Shown here in pieces: positions 42,001 through 50,100 of a stretch of DNA of 64,000 bases. This stretch comes from UBA5239 sp040394635 (GTDB lineage Bacteria; Verrucomicrobiota; Lentisphaeria; Victivallales; Victivallaceae): positions 62,001-126,000 of the forward strand of contig JBEBRW010000006.1 of assembly GCA_040394635.1 (NCBI GenBank), given 5' to 3'. The notes beneath the pieces are model-generated. The model saw nothing but the letters and a program-made list of their open reading frames with translations. It was not told where the DNA came from and ran no database searches. Position numbers and translations under genes: made by a program. Each line of letters opens with the position of its first letter. The first letter of the stretch is position 1.

Positions 42001-44101
42001 CGGCGGCATTTACGGCAGCAATGTCACTCTGATCAATTCGCTCGTTCTCGGCAATCGTTCCGCCAATGATTTGTATGTGTCGGAAATTTTCAGGGCGGCA
42101 TATTCGATCTACGGTTCTCACAATGACGCGGAAGGCGACCGCTCCATGGGCAATATCGAAGACGCCGCAGTGGAAAAGATTTTCGGCTCCCTGATCCTGG
42201 TCGACGGTGCCCTGCCGGTTGTGGCGGATAGCCCGGCGGCGGGCCTCGGAACACTGGTTGGATTCGATGACGGAGAAGGCGATTTCTATTTCATGCATGA
42301 AGACTCCTGGCAGAGTTTCACCGGCAATGACCAACCCGGTGAACTCTACGAATTTGACCAGAGAGGCGACATCCGCAATGTGAATGATTTCTATGCCATC
42401 GGTGCGCTGGCGTCATCCTACGTGCCGCCGGAACCGGAGCCGAAACCCACCGAGGTCCCGTCGCTGACGGTGACCACCCTCGACGACATCGTGAACAACT
42501 ACGACGGCATGATTTCGCTACGCGAGGCGCTGATGTACGCGCAGAGCAATCCTGAACTCGGCTATACGGTCACCTTCGCCGATGCACTGTTCGCAGGCGG
42601 CAATGAAATCACCATCACCATCGATTCAGACTTGATTATCGCCAGGGAGCAGTTTGTGATCGACGGCGGCAACGGCCGCACCGTCACGATCAAAGCGCAG
42701 GAAAACGGCGATTTCAATAATCGCATTTTCAGCATGACCTTTCAACCGAATGTGGACCTGACCTTCCGCAACCTGCATCTGCATGGCGGCAATATCAACG
42801 GCAACGGCGGCGCAATCCATGTCGATAGCGCCATCGTCAACTTGACGCTGGAACACGTCACCATATCCGGTTCGCGTGCCATTAGCGGCGGCGGCATTTA
42901 CGCTTCCGGCGGCATCCTCAACATTCATATCATCAACTCCACCATCGCCGGTAACCGTGCCAATACGGTCGGCGGCGGTATCGAGGCCTCCGGCAACGAC
43001 GTAACCGTGAATATAATCAACTCCACCATCGCCGCCAATTCCGCCGATAGCGGCGGCGGCATTTGCGTCCAGGGTGACAGTGCCACGTTGAACCTGATCA
43101 ATTCCATCGTCCTCGGCAATTACGGCAGCGATCTTTATTTCGGCAATGATGCAACGTTCAACGCTGCCTACTCGATCTACGGGTATTTCAATGATGCCGG
43201 AGGCGGCCGCAGCATGGCCAACATCGAAAATGCCGCCATCGGGCAAGTCTTCGATTCCCTGACCTTGGTCAACGGCGTCCTGCCGGTCCTTGTCGACAGC
43301 CCCGCAGCGGGCGGCGGTACACTCGGCGGCCGCCACGGCAGTGACTTCTACTTCATGCACGAAGGTGCCTGGACCAGCTTCACCGGCAGTGGCGAACCCG
43401 GCGAAATCTACCACTTCGACCAGAAAGGCGACATCCGCAATGTGAATGACTTCCATGCCATCGGCGCCCTGTCGTCGTCCTATGAACCGCCGCCTTATGT
43501 ACCGCCGGTGGTCGCAGACAATGTCAGCAACCTGTATTCCAGCGGACTTTTCCTGGATTATACCAGCACGCTGGTAAATATACAGGTTGTGGAATCCATG
43601 CGAAACTCCGAGGCCAAATTCACCGGCAGCGCCGGCAGTATCAACTTCGCCTCGAGTGCCGTGCGCTCGCTCATCGAATACGCCGGTACCGTCGCTATGG
43701 GCACCAGCAGAAACTACGATTACGATCTTGGCTCCGTTCACCCCGCCGACAAGGTTTCTATCGGGATATGGCTCATCTCTGATATGTTCAAGTGGAATGC
43801 TGAACAGCCAAGTATCGGCGGCGATAATATTGAACTCCAATTCGATTATGACGACTCAGAATGGGAATTTGACACCCGGCCCCAGCAGCGCAGCGAGAGC
43901 ATCGAGGCCAAAGTGAGCAGCAACACCATGTTCGCTTACCTCGATGAACCGCTGCCGTCGTTGCTCCGTCGCGAGCCCAAACCGGCAGTGATTCCGGAAG
44001 ATATACCGGAACTTGCCGTTACCGGCTTCGACGCCATCGGCAAAGCGGATGCCTTCAAGAGCAGCTTCGACCGTGCACTCGAAGAACTCCTGACCATCTG
44101 A
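33041..44101 (+). CDS. Giant surface protein: LEPR-like N-terminus, DUF4347, CSLREA/beta-helix repeats
   Basis: A 3,686-residue protein without a classical signal peptide. FFRLEDRVLFEAAAAVEI (about residues 10-30) resembles the LEPR-XLL N-terminal motif of giant surface proteins. DUF4347 follows (about 125-285) with conserved IHIFSHG (H181) and LLYGCNLAE (C222). From about 287 on are seven CSLREA-type units (SLRQA/SLREA near bases 33925, 36796, 37782, 38820, 40203, 41151 and 42515). Each leads into parallel beta-helix repeats rich in NSTISGNSA and GGGIY/GGGIF, reminiscent of Chlamydia Pmp repeats. The last 200 residues contain a block shared with the second giant protein, ending FDRALEELLTI. 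No beta-barrel or LPXTG anchor is seen. Adhesin or glycan-binding surface protein is inferred. ATG 33041 versus 33062 is undecided. Confidence 0.85.
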   Translation: MDKGNRSMKKLEFFRLEDRVLFEAAAAVEIVDAMENNDPNANMNEADRQAQEERDAIKNAPPENPAEQITQSDWSDLSDLPGFDAGLDPEIDALINDIFTPALPEGDLLHLSMNNNGETVSTGKELVIINSSVMDAGTIIDTLAPNQEVLHLEAGSDAMQQILDYLDSSDTKYDSIHIFSHGNAGYFVLNGEVFDGENFDAAEWAAVGEHVSENGDILLYGCNLAENEAGRDFIAQIADASGADVAASTNATGISGDWTLEYSHGLVETTSISVENYVHNLTSYLVTNLNDSGTGSLRQAVLDANANTGADEITFSVNGTITLTSGEIAITDSVTITGNGAANTIISGNNASRIFSISGTTTIATLDGLTITDGNANSGSGGGIHVTSGTIVINNSVISGNKATFSGGAIFGSSNSTININYSTITGNRASGGGGIRSQSDCTININYSTISDNIASSSGGGIYGYGNSTINVSNSTVSDNSAGNAGGGICGGVASTIHVSNSTVSNNSAGSAGGGIYGHTNTTINVNNSSTITGNSATTDGGGVYGYGNSAIHVSNSTITGNSATTNGGGIYGSDSSTINVSNSTISNNSATVYDGGGICSYGDSAINVNNSTIYGNSTGNVGGGIGGGINTTINVNNSTISGNSAVVDGGGIYGFGLSTINVLNSIVLGNYSGSTPNTADDISFADPNYTLNISYSVYGVLGGSYAIGGDAGNITNATLKTLLNAKWSNEAGGKYQLLLDDGSSNMALNSDGIIEIVGTNALTRGVLTGRDSTDYYYSTNRGTSWTNFTSVGNGAAPTEIFISDQLGFGRNLSSVSMGAVQAADSRVIAWSGDENVNYLSATNYYTSANIHTDISNAYNRYLYFVGATITLIREISITGNINIIGGTLGQTILSGNNANRIFNIFGAATVATLDGLTITDGNIATGNIRADLGGGIYVNSGTANISNCTISGNSASRYGGGIFGGSDSTINVNSSIISDNRASSNGGGIYINGGAITIAGSTISDNTGSSGGGIYINTGTVTIGNSTIAGNEADTWGGGIFTNGTVNVVDSTISGNMAGTSGGGIYVYQGGMATIASSTISGNSTGSGGGIYIGGGTASLLNSIVIGNTALNATDIDGTVNAVYTVSSTLLAGTGNTQSTAEAVFVNTAPADHVYAIKTDGVAAYKGTMVYSGTNNRYYYHDGTNYRQANGTVGTETSYRTTAVAQNGVSRWLGNGVYNVGAYALDSAIKGDELVVTTSTDWFNPFSNLVSLREALNYAQRQGGTRPITFDATIDGEIITLALGELRIDFPVTVQGNGAANTIISGNNSSRVFSISGTTTVATLDGLTITDGNAAHGGGIYMNGGTLNLSNSAISANSTYFDGGGIFVNDGTTNISNCTISENSADYDGGGIFVNGGTVNISNSTISGNSAEFGGGIFANDGTTNLLNNIIVGNAVNDINRITGSTTLNAKYNIYGSSGITMDASNTQSTAEAVFVNTTPADHVYAIKAEGVAAYKGTQVYSDSDGKYYYFDGTDYRQADGTVGTAATYTAITTSQNGIDRTLGDTVFNAGAYALVASTKGLNVTTTTDWINPFSNLVSLREALNYAHERGGAPVITFDTAINGEIITLVLGELFIDFSVTVQGNGAANTIISGNDSSRVFYISGAVVTLDALTVQNGNANTGGGIYVAAGTVSLSNSIITGNAVTFRGGGIYVNNGTVNIVNSTFSGNSSDYTGGGIYMANGTLNASNSTIAYNDAIYGGGIFCDGGTANLLNNIIIGNNAIYPVESDIMIDIAGILNGKYNIVGTGTVFNDGGGSWGDTNTESVDTDIFTGLSNGLYSIKASGLAAFNGVLTGRIGNMLYYRDMSTDNWCDITGTSSGMQFINDVTRNYGLLGGQVCTDSQNGASRVATHLAYNVGAYGLDTVTKGLVVDTTADYINPFAAGISLREAMAHAEVNGGGTITFDTTVFGSAARTITLTLGEIAYSATGALVIDAGNAAALTVTVPVAGASTHRVFKFGGNTNVTLTNMTLLGGDISGYGNDSSTSYGGVIHAGNSSTLTLNHINAQGAKAFSGGGIHIWDGTLNINHSTISGNTATHNGGGILFNGALTLENSTVSSNTTVHNGGGIYAEGSVTVKSSTVSGNKASFGGGIFGYSNAAINVSRSTISGNAVNNGGGGIYAEGSVTVVNSTISGNRAIANGGGIYINSRANILNSILAGNYTGDKEADDIFTHDRSLNMQYSVYGYANYSIDATNVQADIQDVYGANVGWSSTTDQLGLYYLVYNDDNNSPVFDGATYAISAEGAAAYSGTLTAQIGDAWYYRNRSDNFWYGTDGNRSSYQFIDNGSDYGLTGGEIQSAGLNGNSRTVTHLAYNAGSHALAIAVKTANLVVNTTADRINPFSSQTSLREAVAHAEFNNGGTITFDAAVFGSAPVTLTLTNEIAYNNTAALRIDGSNAAALTITVPDAGHRVFNFSGTDINVTLSNMSILGGGVRAGGNASVILTLNGVAVQNGDGIHADANDVTVNVINSTISGNTTSGIDIRGYDSATLNLINSIVLDNASDLHFNAKATVNAAYSIYGSIEGDVVFGVNIGNITGELVGTVFDSTGAISAEGAAAWAGTLTGKAGDTWYFRHGSSEYLDGWYFMEDGRINFHSEFAGDPANNYGLTGGTVNTTALNNESRVETHLAYNIGAYALQVLPGKDYSMVTTVDDRGLNPFAGGVSLREAVEAANRNIYAANWSSGGNDYLDGYRITFSDMLFALGTPVFVLAYGQLTVDANEHSSPLLIDGGDDREVTVKVPVTFAEAQENGSAASNYRILYVGYKKNVQLRNLDLRGGDVSIHSGNLGSGGVILADSDAGLSLDGVTVSGGRAESGGGIFAAGDVELELENSQIRNNSAVYGGGIGGAIGSELTITGSKISGNKAQYGGGIYLARSATLNITESTITANVASASGGGIYVMIDSEIIVLNSTIAANSAVDKGGGIYGVGDITVVNATVAGNTSAKGGGIYGSNVTLINSLVLGNRSANDLYVSEIFRAAYSIYGSHNDAEGDRSMGNIEDAAVEKIFGSLILVDGALPVVADSPAAGLGTLVGFDDGEGDFYFMHEDSWQSFTGNDQPGELYEFDQRGDIRNVNDFYAIGALASSYVPPEPEPKPTEVPSLTVTTLDDIVNNYDGMISLREALMYAQSNPELGYTVTFADALFAGGNEITITIDSDLIIAREQFVIDGGNGRTVTIKAQENGDFNNRIFSMTFQPNVDLTFRNLHLHGGNINGNGGAIHVDSAIVNLTLEHVTISGSRAISGGGIYASGGILNIHIINSTIAGNRANTVGGGIEASGNDVTVNIINSTIAANSADSGGGICVQGDSATLNLINSIVLGNYGSDLYFGNDATFNAAYSIYGYFNDAGGGRSMANIENAAIGQVFDSLTLVNGVLPVLVDSPAAGGGTLGGRHGSDFYFMHEGAWTSFTGSGEPGEIYHFDQKGDIRNVNDFHAIGALSSSYEPPPYVPPVVADNVSNLYSSGLFLDYTSTLVNIQVVESMRNSEAKFTGSAGSINFASSAVRSLIEYAGTVAMGTSRNYDYDLGSVHPADKVSIGIWLISDMFKWNAEQPSIGGDNIELQFDYDDSEWEFDTRPQQRSESIEAKVSSNTMFAYLDEPLPSLLRREPKPAVIPEDIPELAVTGFDAIGKADAFKSSFDRALEELLTI
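33380..33900 (+). repeat. Inverted repeat, left copy (DUF4347 coding region)
   Basis: The DUF4347 coding stretch is highly similar, in inverted orientation, to about 55900-56400. Blocks such as GAACAACAACGGCGAAACCG and CAGATCGCGGACGCCTCCGG match exactly, with scattered single-base differences between. About 500 bp long, it is the left arm of a potential 22-kb invertible segment. Confidence 0.75.
34051..34168 (+). repeat. Internal beta-helix repeat, copy 1
   Basis: About 117 bp encoding NGAANTIISGNNASRIFSIS and the LDGLTITDGNA stretch. It is nearly identical at DNA level to 36931-37047, with weaker copies near 35716-35815 and 37911-38020. Each stands at the head of a helix unit. Confidence 0.75.
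36931..37047 (+). repeat. Internal beta-helix repeat, copy 2
   Basis: Near-identical partner of 34051-34168, 2,880 bp downstream in the same frame. Recombination between the two would delete or duplicate 960 codons in frame. Confidence 0.75.
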
Positions 44102-44125
44102 CCTGGCGGCCGGAGCCAAAGCCGA

Positions 44126-47100
44126 TTAAATGGTTAATATTTCCTCGATTGCGCGGTCGAATGTGCTGCGGAAGGCATCGACTTTGTCGAGCTCGGCGAT
44201 TTCCACCGCGGCGAGTTCCGGCAGATCCGATGCAAGGGCGGGAACGGCCGGGCGGCGCACGATCGGCGGCAGGGCCTCGTCGAGATAGGCGAACATGGCG
44301 TTGCCGCTCACCTTGGTTTCGGCGGTGTCGGTCAGGGTCAACTGGTCGACGCCGTCGCGGCTCCAGCCGGAGACGAAATGCGGGCCGTTCAGGGGGTTGC
44401 CGCCGAAGGTGAACTGGCCCTCGCGGGTCGCGCCCGGCAGTTCGAGCTCGACAATGTCGGCATGGATGTCCTGCATTTCGTTGATCGACTCGAACGCTTC
44501 GCCGAGGCCCGGACGGTCACTGGAGCTGCCTCCGGCCCAGGCGGGACGGAAGTCGCCATAGACCGGAGTACCCGGGAGAACGCCGTAGGGCCTGCCGGAC
44601 GACCAGCTGAAGCCCGCGCCGATGGTGGAGAGGTATTCGGTGTAAGTGCGCGCCGCGCTCTGGTTGAAACCGGTATTGCCGACGCTGCTCGCGAAATTCG
44701 CTTCGCTGTTGCGCATGGCTTCGACGACTTGCATATTGGGCAGCGTGGAGCTGTAATCCAGATACAACCCGGATGAGGTAATGCGATTGCCGCCGTCGTC
44801 ATCGACGGGCGGAACCGGCGTGGCGTCGATGGCGTAGGCGCCGATGCTGTATGTGTCGCCTTCGTCGCGGCGGACGGGGTCGCCGTCCTCATCGCGGTTC
44901 TGGGCGAAGATGAAAATCTCGGTCGGAGTGCCGTTGCCGGTGAAACTTACCCACGCGTCATTGTGCATGAAGTAGAAATCACCGTTGCCATAGCCCGCGA
45001 GCGTACCGTTGCCTGCGGCGGGGCCGTCGGCCCGGATCGCCAGTACGCCATCCACAAACTCGCCGGTGAAAACGTCTTCCACGGCGGCGTCTTCGATATT
45101 GCCCATGCTGCGGTCGCCGCCGATGGTGTTATCGTAGGCTCCGTAGATCGAGTAAGCCGCATTGAACGTGCCATCGTTAACGAAATAAATATCATCGCCA
45201 TCACCCTCGGTATCGTAATTTCCGAGAATGATCGAGTTGATCAGGTTCAGAACAGTATCATTGTAGAACACGATACCGCCGCCAGTGTTACCGGCAATGG
45301 TGGAGTTGATGATATTTACGGTTACATTACCGCCATAAGCATCAATACCGCCGCCTTGGGTGGCCTGATTACCGCTGATCGTGGAATTGATGATATCGAG
45401 AATGAGAGAGTCACTGCCATAAACCGAAATCGCCCCGCCGATACTGCTCGCCCTCGAACCGGATATGGTACTGTTTTCCAGCGTCACATTGACGGTGGCA
45501 CCACTCACATACACTGCGCCACCATCACCGGATACATCGCCGCCCTGCAGGTGCAAATTGCGGAATGTGAGGTCCCAGTCCGCCAAAACGCTCGCCGTGA
45601 AAACACGGTAATCGGACACGCCGGTTTCCTGCACTTTGACGGTGACGGTGCGGCCGAAACCGCCGTCGACGACCAACTGCGAGGTCAGGATCATAAGCTC
45701 GGAATCGATGGTGATCGTGATCTCGTTGCCGCCGTTGAACAACGCATCGGCGAAGGTGATGGTATAGCCGAGTTCGGGGTTCGTATAAGCATAAATCAGC
45801 GCCTCGCGCAGCGAAATCACGCCGTCGTAGGCGTCCACGATATCGTCGAGCGTGGTCACCATCAGCGACGGATCTTCCGTGGGTTCCGGCACATAGGCGG
45901 AATCCAGCGCGCCGATCGAATACGGTGAATTCCGGACATCCCCCTTCTGGTCGGTGGTGAAAACGATGGCCGGTTGAGCGGCCGCGCCGCCGTCCAGATC
46001 GAACCAGTCGGAGCCGTTCAGCAAATAGTAGTAATTGCCGCTGCCGTCGCTGCCGGTCAGGACGCCGCCGTCCGCGGCGGGGCCGTCGATCTGGACCGCC
46101 ATTACGCCCTGCTGCAGGATCGGGGTCGTGGTGCCGATTTCGACCAGCGTCCATTTGCCGCCGACCTCGGCCCATTCCGCCCCGAAAACCTCCGCCACAT
46201 TACTCTGGATGTTGGTCGTGGAAACGGTTACGGGTTCGCGGGTAGTGGTGTCGCCTTTGCTTACTGTGCCATAGACGCTGTACTCCATCGTCAGCGTGGC
46301 GGAATAATATTCGTCACTGAAATAATAGATATCATCGGCCGTGGCGGTATCGCCGCCGGAGTAGTTCCCCAGCACGATGCTGTTCAGCACCGTGATCGCG
46401 CCAAAACCGAAAATCCCGCCGCCGTTGCTACTGGCCGAATTGCCGCTGATAGTCGAGTTCACCACCGTGACCGTGTCGCCGGAAATTCCCCCGCCATATT
46501 CAGCCGAGTTGCCGGAAACGGTCGAGTTAATCACCGTGACCGTGTCGCCGGAAATCCCGCCGCCTACGCCAGCCGAATTGCCGCTGATGGTCGAGTTCTC
46601 CACCGTAATCGTGCCGTTGCCATAAATCCCGCCACCATTACCGCCTGCGATATTGCCGGAGATGGTTGAATTGATCAGCGTCAAATCACCATTGCTGTCG
46701 AAATCAATCCCGCCGCCGTAGTATTCAGCCGAATTGCCGGAAACGGTCGAATCGTTCAGCGTCAGATTGCCAAATGATTCAATCCCGCCGCCGTAAGCGG
46801 CTTTGCCGCCGATGATGGTCGTGTAATTCAACGTCAGATCAGAGCCGTACCCCGCATAGATCACGCCGCCCCAACTATCGTCCAAGCTAAGGCCACTGAT
46901 GTCGCCGCCCTTCAGGGTCAGGTTGTCGAGCTGGACGGTCATGCCGCCCATGATATTGAACACGCGGTGGGCGGTCACGCCGACTTCGGCCACGGTAATG
47001 GTGATGTTGCGCGAAGTCGCGCCGCCGTCGATGAAGATGTTGGCGGCCAGCGCCAGTTCGCCGAGCATGGAGTCCAGCGTAATCGTGAACACATCACCAA

Positions 47101-50100
47101 GCACAGTGTCGAAGGTGATCCGGTAGCCGTCGAGGATGCCGTCGCCGTTACTGTCCCAGTTGTAGTCAACGCCGCCTTTATTGGCGGCTTCGATGGCTTC
47201 GCGGAGCGTGTTCACACCGTCGGTCCAGTCGATCACGTCGTCAAAACTGTCCACCACCAGCGAGTATGACGGAGGTATGTAGGCGGAGTCCAGCGCGCCG
47301 ATCGAGTACGGCGCGGTCCGGGTATCGCCCTTCTGGTCGAGGGTATAAACCGTGACCGGTTCGAGGGTTACGTTGCCGTCCAGATCGAACCACTCGGAGC
47401 CGTCCGGCGAATAGTAGTAATTGCCGTTGCCGTCGGTACCGGTGAGGACACCGCGTCCCGCCGCCTGGCTGGAGGTGAGGATCGCCATCACGCCGTCCTG
47501 CAGGATCGGGGTCGTGGTGCCGATTTTGACCAGCGTCCACTTGCCGCCGACCTCGGCCCATTCCGCGCCGAAAACGTCCGCCACATTGCTCCGGATATTG
47601 GTCGCGTCCGGAGTCTGCCCGCCGCTAACCGCGCCGTAAACGCTGTATTTCATATTCAGCGCGCCCCAGACCTGAATATCATATGCATTCGAGGTCTCGC
47701 CCGCATAATTCCCGACCACGATGCTGTTCAGGATATTGACCGTAACGTAGCCGTAAATCCCGCCGCCGCCGTATTCAGCCGAATTGCCGCTAATGGTCGA
47801 GTTCACCACCGTGATCGTGCTATTGTTGCTGCCGAAAATGCCGCCGCCGCTGCTGCTGGCCTCATTGCCGCTGATGGTCGAGTTCGCCACCGTGATCGTG
47901 CTGCTGCTGCCGCCGTAAATCCCGCCGCCGCTGCCAGCCGAATTGCCGCTGATGGTCGAGTTCTCCACCGTGATCGTGCTGCTGGTGCCGCCGTAAATCC
48001 CGCCGCCTTTCGTATTGCCGCCGGTTACCGAATTATTAGTGATTTCCGAATAAGTCACATTGATCGTGCCGGAGCCGTAAATGCCGCCGCCGTAACGATT
48101 ATCACCAGTCAGTGAATTATTAGTGATTTTCGAATGATTTACATTGATCGTGCCGGAGCCGACAATCCCGCCGCCCCAGGTGGCTTTGCCGTTGGCGACG
48201 GTGGAATTATTCAAGGTCAGGTTGGTGCCGCTCCCGGCATAGATCACGCCGCCGGCGCCGTCGACAAGGCCGCTGATGTCGCCGCCCTTCAGGGTCAGGT
48301 TGTCGAATTGGGCGGTCATATTATTCGCGATGTTGAACACACGATGCTGTGTCACGCCGACATTTTCCACGGTGACGGTGATGTTGCGCGAGGTGTCGCC
48401 GCCGTCGATGAAGATATTGGAGCTCAACACCAGCTCGCCGAGCAGCGCGTTGAGCGTGATCGTGAAATCATCGCCGAGCGCGGCGTCGAACGTGATCTGA
48501 TAACCATCGAGGGTACCGTCGCCGTTACTGTCCCAGTTGTAGGCGACGCCCCTGTGGTTGGCGCTTATAATCGCCTCGCGGAGCGTGGTCACGCCGTCGG
48601 TCCAGTCGATCACGTCGTCAAAACTGTCCACCACCAGCGAATATACCGGCGGCGGCACATAAGCGGAATCCAGCGCGCCGATCGAGTACGGCTCAGTCCG
48701 GATATCGCCTTTCTGGTCGTGGCTAATCGCCGTGACCGTGGCAGTGACCTCGGACCCGTCAACGTCGGTCCAGCCGGAGCCGTTCCAGTAGGCGTATCTG
48801 GTCACGCCATTATCGTCATAACTGCCGGTGAGTACACCGTTGCCCGTCGCGGCACCGGTTTCCAGGACCGCCATTACGCCGTTCTGCAGGATCGGGGTCG
48901 TGGTGCCGATTTTGACCAGCGTCCATTTACCGCCGACCTCGGCCCATTCCGCGCCGAAAACATCCGCCACCGTGGCGTTCTTCACGTTCCCGACATCCGT
49001 ACGCAGAGCTTTTCCGCTCACCGCGCCGATAACGCAGTAAAACGCATCGCTATCAGTCACGGAGTCATCATACGTCCTGATATCGTTTGCCATACCGGAT
49101 ATGCTATAATTCCCCAGCACGATGCTGTTCAGGAGTGTTACCGTGCCATCAAAATTATAAATACCGCCGCCCTCGGTTGCCGTATTGCCGGCAACGGTTG
49201 AATTCACGATCATGGCCGTAGCCCCACTGTAAATCCCGCCGCCGTAAGAGCCAGCCGTATTGCCGCTGATGGTCGAGTTCTCCACCGTGATCGTGCCGCC
49301 GTAAATACCGCCGCCGTCAAGGTTCGCTGAATTACCGGAGACGGTCGAATTAATCACCGTGATCGTGTCACTGGAAATCCCGCCGCCGAAAGCGCCAGCC
49401 GAATTGCCGCTGATCGTCGAGTTCTCCACCGTGATCGTGCCGTAGCCGAAAATCCCACCGCCGAAGGTAGCCTTGCCGCCGGTGACGGTGGAATTATTCA
49501 AGGTCAGGTTGGAGTCATTCCCGGCAAGGATCACGCCGCCGTAGTTGTTGGCAAGGCTGGAAACATCGCCGCCTTTCAGGGTCAGGTTGTCGAGCTGAAC
49601 GGTCATACTATCCGCGATGTTAAAGACGCGGTGGGCGGTCATGCCGACCACGGCCACGGTAATGGAGATGTTGCGCGAGGTCACGCCGCCGTCGATGAAG
49701 ATATTGGAGCTCAACACCAGCTCGCCGAGCAGCGCGTTGAGCGTGATCGTGAAATCATCGCCGAGCGCGGCGTCGAACGTGATCTGATAACCATCGAGGG
49801 TACCGTCGCCGTTGCTGTCCCAGTTGTATGCCACGCCGCCTTTATTGGCGGCTTCGAGTGCCTCGCGCAGCGTATTTACGCCGTCGGTCCAGTCGATGGA
49901 GTCGTCAAAGCTGTCCACCACCAGCGAATACTGTGGCGGCACGTAGTTTGAATCCAGCGCGCCGATCGAATACGGCCAGCCCCGGAAATCACCTTTCTGG
50001 TCGAATCTGTAAACCGTGTCCGGCTGGCCGGCCGCACTGCCGTTCAGGTCATACCAGGTGATGCCGTCCGGTGAATAGTAGTAAATGCCGTTGATGTCGA

